Source: UBA4363 sp002393965
GTDB lineage: Bacteria; Bacteroidota; Bacteroidia; Bacteroidales; Paludibacteraceae
Reading direction: 5' to 3'
Assembly: GCA_946542925.1 (NCBI GenBank)
Contig: CAMNLA010000021.1
Location: 1-64,000 of the forward strand
Length of the DNA: 64,000 nucleotides
Shown here in pieces: positions 60,149 to 64,000 of the stretch. Position 1 is the stretch's first letter. Every line of letters starts with the position of its first letter. Under the pieces are notes generated by a model. That model saw only the letters and a program-made list of their open reading frames with translations, searched no databases and was not told the origin of the DNA. A program made the translations under genes and the position numbers.

Positions 60149-63018
60149 TATTTTCTGCACATCGGACCAAATGGACAGTAAGAACAGTTCTTGGCATTTT
60201 CTGTCCGTGTGAACGGATGATTGATGTCGAATATTTCGCTCACGAGTTGATGAACTTTTTCTATGAATCCGTTCGTCACGTCGTTGATGTCTGTAATGGG
60301 TCCGCTTGCCGTCTCGAGAACCGGATTGTATGTTTTCGGATTGGATGCCTTCGGACTTAGAATATAGAGTAGGGCAGGACGGACGGCAACTCCCGATGGA
60401 TTCAAGTTTTGGTCGTTCCGTACGATATGGCTGTAGAGAAAGGTTTGGAACCAATAGGCCCTTTGGTCTCCCTTGAATGTCCCGTCCGTCAGTTGTTTGG
60501 TAGGATCGGTTATCTTCGGACCTTTGTGTTTCTCCTTTCCTGTTTTGTAATCTACCACTCGTAGACTCTTCCCTCCGTCAGTCGTGTCTATTCGGTCTAT
60601 GCGCCCACCGACCGAAGTGGTGTATTCCTTTCCTTCTACATGGATTTTCAGAGGCATGCTTACGTCTTTCTCCATGGCTATGATCTGCAGGCTCTGGATG
60701 CTTGCGTCGATTTTGATAAGGCGATGTAGCAGGTGCGTCAGCACCTCTCGACAGATGATCTGCGAACCGGTACTCAGAGGAACGGATCTGGCCTGCACCC
60801 CTGTGTCTGGCTCCAGTTTTTTCAGAAGGTTCTTCTGTAGCGAACACGACAGTGCCTTGTCCGCTTTGCTTTCCATTAGGGTTCGTTTCTTTTCTTCTTC
60901 CAATTGGTGTAGATCCACCCCCATGCTGTTTAGATCAGTATACAGGTATTCACAGGCATCATGAAACAATGTTCCGAAAAGGGCGCCGTCTATGTCCTGC
61001 AGGCTATTTTCATCCTCTGGCTCCTCAAGGTGTGCGATGTAGCGGAAGTAGAATCGTGCCGGACAATCAATGTATAGGTTCAGGGCCGAAGGACTGAAAA
61101 AGGCTTTTTCTTGTGCGCTTAGCCCATTTTCGCTGCCCTCTTCCGTACGGTTTTTCAGCAGGTATTCAATCATTTTCGGTGTCTTCTGGATGTCTCCTGT
61201 CGGATGGGATGTCTGATCCGTTTTCTTTTCACTTTCGTGTCCGTAGGAGAGAGAGTCCATCTGAATATGGACCCCTGGCATCTCGACCATCATTTGTCGC
61301 ATGAATCTTGACATTTCTCCCGTCGATATGCCTTCTGTTGCTGTGTTGTAACAGATGGTGATGTCATCGGCTCGTTGTAGCAGGGAGTAGAAGTAATAAG
61401 CATAGATGGCGACTTTGTTGTCCACGGTGGTTAGTGAATAGGCCTTTCGGATGTCATAGGGGATGAAGGAACTGTCCGAAACTCCTTTCGGCATGTTCCC
61501 TTCGTTACACGATAGCAGTAATAGTTCCTTGAAGTCGAGGTTGCGCGTTTCCAGCACTCCCATGATTTGTATTCCCTTTGCCGGCTCGCCGTGGAAGGGG
61601 ATCGCCACGCTGTTCAGCAGTTGGTTGAAGAATCGATGGAGCATCGTTGGGGTGATTTCACCTTCCTTTTCTATCGGTGAGAGTGCTGTATTCATTTCGC
61701 GTATCAGCAGACTGGCTTGATAGAGCGATTCCTTTGTCAGTACATCTTTTCCTTCCCATTCCTCTGCCGACTTTTCCAGCGTTTCCGTGAGAGTACGGGT
61801 CAGACCTTCGAGGTCACGTTTCTCGCTCGGGTTGTTCAGGTAGGTCGAACTGGCGGAGAAAAGCCGGATGGCAATAGGCGTCAGACGGAACGGATAACCC
61901 ATGGTGATGTTGATTTCCGTAGGACTCTCATGGGTGCCAGGCAGGGCATCCAGTACGTTCGGTAGCAGTTTCTCGTCACAGAGGACGACGGCACTGTTCC
62001 TGTCTTTCCTCTTAGGACTCATCTGCATCCACTGACGGACGTAGCGTGCTTGTATGTCTTCCGATGTGGCGGAGACGAATCGGATGCTTTTCTCGTTGCT
62101 CCATTGGTCGTAGATCTCTTCGCTGTCGTTCGGTAGGGCATTCGGGTATTTTTCCAGCCATTTTCTGACGTAATGGCCCGCCTCCATGTCTCTTCCTTCT
62201 TTTTTGTCCGTATAGTGGTGGTCGTAGTCCCAATAGAACAGGGACTTGCCTATTTCCTGTATGCGCGAGAACAGGACCTCTTCACATTGCTGTATCATAT
62301 TGAACCCAACGAAGGCATAGCGGTCGTATCGCTCGAAGTCCAGCGTGTTGATGCGCTCGCTGACTTCACGGTACAGCATCCCCTCGTACACTTCCCTTGT
62401 CGGATTTTTTTCTTCGTCGGATAGTTCCTTTCGGAATTCCTGATAGATGGACCCTAATTGGCTCCACACGGCTTCGAACTTTTGACGCAGACGGTAGTTC
62501 TCTTTCAGGTCCGTTCCGAAGTAGGTCTCAATGGCTTTCAGTTGACGCTCGTTCAGGTAGTCGGTAATGTCCTCGATCTCGCGTATGTTGGCGAGGTTGG
62601 AGAATATCTTTTCGGCGGGTCCCATGTTCTTGTCGATGTCATCGAAGTCGGCAAGCAGCATCTGCCCCCAGCCGTAGAAGTGATCGAAACTCTCTGTGGT
62701 AGCGGTGGAGGACGCCGACGTTTCCCTCGCACCGACGTGTTTGACAAAGATTCGGTACAGACGGTAGATGAGTGATAGTTGACTGTTGCTCTTTGTGGTG
62801 ATATACTGACTGTTGGCACGGAATAGTTCCGATATGGTCAGGCAGGCAGGACTCCAGATGGTCCCGCATCCCTGTTCGTTGGCAATGGTGATCAGTTCCT
62901 CGTTCAGGAACAGGGAGGCTCGCTTGTTCGGAAAGATGACGGCTGTACGGCTCATGTCGTTGCTCTGAATACGGTTGTATAGGTCTTTGGCAACGTAGTG
63001 CAGGAAGGTGTGTCTCAT
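60112..63018 (-). CDS. addB: AddB-like Fe-S nuclease/inactive helicase subunit
   Basis: A 968-residue protein. The N-terminal part (VIFPNKRASLFLNEELITI) resembles the helicase-like fold of AddB without a proper Walker A. The C-terminal nuclease has GGRIDRID (about 803-810) and LRVVDYKTGK (D and K of the PD-(D/E)XK core). An Fe-S cluster is expected: one Cys in LYIDCPARFYF (about 652) and C-x2-C-x5-C near the C-terminus (NCSYCPFGPMCRKY), the AddB arrangement. With AddA it processes double-strand breaks for recombination. Twelve bases separate it from the AddA-like gene upstream. Its acidic tail (NESEEEESEE) overlaps the Dna2-like gene. Confidence 0.85.
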   Translation of the reverse strand: MRHTFLHYVAKDLYNRIQSNDMSRTAVIFPNKRASLFLNEELITIANEQGCGTIWSPACLTISELFRANSQYITTKSNSQLSLIYRLYRIFVKHVGARETSASSTATTESFDHFYGWGQMLLADFDDIDKNMGPAEKIFSNLANIREIEDITDYLNERQLKAIETYFGTDLKENYRLRQKFEAVWSQLGSIYQEFRKELSDEEKNPTREVYEGMLYREVSERINTLDFERYDRYAFVGFNMIQQCEEVLFSRIQEIGKSLFYWDYDHHYTDKKEGRDMEAGHYVRKWLEKYPNALPNDSEEIYDQWSNEKSIRFVSATSEDIQARYVRQWMQMSPKRKDRNSAVVLCDEKLLPNVLDALPGTHESPTEINITMGYPFRLTPIAIRLFSASSTYLNNPSEKRDLEGLTRTLTETLEKSAEEWEGKDVLTKESLYQASLLIREMNTALSPIEKEGEITPTMLHRFFNQLLNSVAIPFHGEPAKGIQIMGVLETRNLDFKELLLLSCNEGNMPKGVSDSSFIPYDIRKAYSLTTVDNKVAIYAYYFYSLLQRADDITICYNTATEGISTGEMSRFMRQMMVEMPGVHIQMDSLSYGHESEKKTDQTSHPTGDIQKTPKMIEYLLKNRTEEGSENGLSAQEKAFFSPSALNLYIDCPARFYFRYIAHLEEPEDENSLQDIDGALFGTLFHDACEYLYTDLNSMGVDLHQLEEEKKRTLMESKADKALSCSLQKNLLKKLEPDTGVQARSVPLSTGSQIICREVLTHLLHRLIKIDASIQSLQIIAMEKDVSMPLKIHVEGKEYTTSVGGRIDRIDTTDGGKSLRVVDYKTGKEKHKGPKITDPTKQLTDGTFKGDQRAYWFQTFLYSHIVRNDQNLNPSGVAVRPALLYILSPKASNPKTYNPVLETASGPITDINDVTNGFIEKVHQLVSEIFDINHPFTRTENAKNCSYCPFGPMCRKYQNESEEEESEE

Positions 63019-63030
63019 GTCTGTTTGCGT

Positions 63031-64000
63031 TTAATCGACTTTTACGATGGCTTCTTCCGTCTCTTCTGTGAAGTACCAGATATAGCCGCTTATCTCTTCG
63101 TATCCGAGTTCTTTCAGTAGTCCCATGTATTCCTCTACCTGTCTTTTGTATTTCTCTTTTCGCTGGCCTGTTTTGAAATCGACTACGATGGCCTTGCTGT
63201 CTTTTACCATGACTCGGTCCGGCCGTCGGTTCTCGATCTGACCGTCCTTCATGCTCAGGATGCTGCATTCGTTGTACAGTCGCCATCCGCCTCCGAACCA
63301 TTCGCGGACTGTGGAGTTCCCTTTCCAGTAGTTCATACGGTCTCTCAGTGATTTCTCGCTCACGGGCGAATGCGGGTCCGGAGAGAGCCGACCCGCAATC
63401 TTTAGTTGCGCTACGGCTTGATCTATCGCCTTCTCGTCGTCGGTGACGAGGTACGACAGGAATTCGTGTATCGCTGTTCCCATTTCTCTCTCCGTGAGGT
63501 CCTCACTCTTCTCATGGGGATCCCATCGGACCGAACCGTTGCTTTGCCAGAATACCGGTTCGTAGCCGCCCGTATGGAATCGGTCGAGTAGGAGAGGAGT
63601 CGGGAGGAAAGAGAAGACGTTGGATGATGCTTCTCCTTCTGTTTCCGACGTCTCCGTCGCTTCCCACTCGCCGTAGTCCCACGTCTGGACTGTGAATTCT
63701 TCCGTCGGAGCGTTGTCTGTGGTCAGCGTGTGATCCGCTTTTTTGAATAGGATTTGTTCGGTTTTTTCTAAGTCTTCAATGCGGTTCAGAATGTGTCTCG
63801 ACATACAGTCGATGTTACCGTTCTCTTTGCAGCATACGAAGAGGTTGCGCTTGGCGCGGGTGAAGGCGACGTATAGCATGTTCAGACTGTCGAACCATGT
63901 CTGCAGGTGCTCTTCTTCGTAGGCATGCTTCCAGTGTGTTTCTGCCGTGGCTTTGGTCTTGAGTATGGACAGCACCGGCAGACGGTCCTTGCTGCATAGA
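63031..64000 (-). CDS. addA: AddA-like UvrD-type helicase-nuclease, C-terminal part
   Basis: The last about 322 codons of a minus-strand gene that continues beyond the right edge. It shows SF1A helicase motif VI, LNMLYVAFTRAKRNLFVCC, soon after the edge. A linker follows, then a C-terminal PD-(D/E)XK nuclease: RPDRVMVKDSKAIVVDFKTG followed by Q-R-K-E-K-Y and QVEEYMGLL. This is the layout of AddA, which unwinds and degrades broken DNA with AddB, encoded 12 bases downstream. The helicase N-terminal motifs are outside the window; the GTG at 63975 is only an internal codon. Confidence 0.85.
   Translation of the reverse strand, partial: LCSKDRLPVLSILKTKATAETHWKHAYEEEHLQTWFDSLNMLYVAFTRAKRNLFVCCKENGNIDCMSRHILNRIEDLEKTEQILFKKADHTLTTDNAPTEEFTVQTWDYGEWEATETSETEGEASSNVFSFLPTPLLLDRFHTGGYEPVFWQSNGSVRWDPHEKSEDLTEREMGTAIHEFLSYLVTDDEKAIDQAVAQLKIAGRLSPDPHSPVSEKSLRDRMNYWKGNSTVREWFGGGWRLYNECSILSMKDGQIENRRPDRVMVKDSKAIVVDFKTGQRKEKYKRQVEEYMGLLKELGYEEISGYIWYFTEETEEAIVKVD

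Overview
This 64-kb window is a chromosomal segment from a member of the Bacteroidota, most likely order Bacteroidales (Prevotellaceae-like at best guess; there is no 16S gene here to settle it). The clues are the TAnnTTTG -7 promoter boxes in front of many genes and tRNAs, a short primary sigma factor without region 1.1, Rho with a long disordered insertion, an AmgK-RapZ fusion, FtsK/LolA-like/TrxB synteny, a flavodiiron protein, a PF14121-type porin and spermidine synthesis by the carboxyspermidine route. Most of the window is core housekeeping sequence. I found no phage, complete insertion sequence, CRISPR array or rRNA.

Left part (1-12.4 kb): the 5' end of an MBOAT acyltransferase on the minus strand, a nitroreductase plus HExxH-protein operon, and a divergent plus-strand operon. 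That operon runs AsmA-like protein, TPR/PD40 protein, Wzx flippase, EpsG-type polymerase, five tandem copies of a ~78-bp palindromic repeat, a GT2 glycosyltransferase and a deletion-ruined second GT2. A Wzz-like chain-length protein and a WecA/TagO-type initiating transferase follow. Together this looks like a compact surface-polysaccharide assembly locus.

12.5-19.8 kb: carboxy(nor)spermidine dehydrogenase and decarboxylase, a tRNA-Gly/Leu/Leu array with a strong terminator, a small A1S_2505-type protein, pheT and an exported flavodoxin.

19.8-22.7 kb: a visibly A+T-rich island with two glycosyltransferases, an orphan ORF fragment, four copies of a 16-bp element (two direct, two inverted) and a truncated acyltransferase, which reads as a scar of horizontal exchange.

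22.7-31.7 kb: a peptidoglycan-recycling operon (AmgK-RapZ fusion, MurU-like, small membrane protein), divergent trpS whose 3' end runs into two copies of the same palindromic repeat family, an exported endonuclease, tRNA-Lys, clpC and nth.

31.8-47 kb: ftsK-lolA-like-trxB, a lipoprotein, tRNA-Arg, a TSUP permease, two TPR proteins, topB, a flavodiiron protein, an M16 peptidase, a porin and a solute-binding protein.

47-64 kb: rpoD, the RNase P RNA, a BrkB-like membrane protein, tilS, rho, a lipocalin-like exported protein, a thioesterase with prfC, a DMT permease translationally coupled to a Dna2-like nuclease-helicase, and, converging on it, AddB and the 3' part of AddA.

I see no clearly new multi-gene system. 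The most unusual items are the palindromic repeat family that sits at gene 3' ends at three loci (and supplies the stop codon at two), the A+T-rich island with its repeated 16-bp element and gene remnants, and the Dna2-like/AddAB cluster with antisense-overlapping acidic tails.
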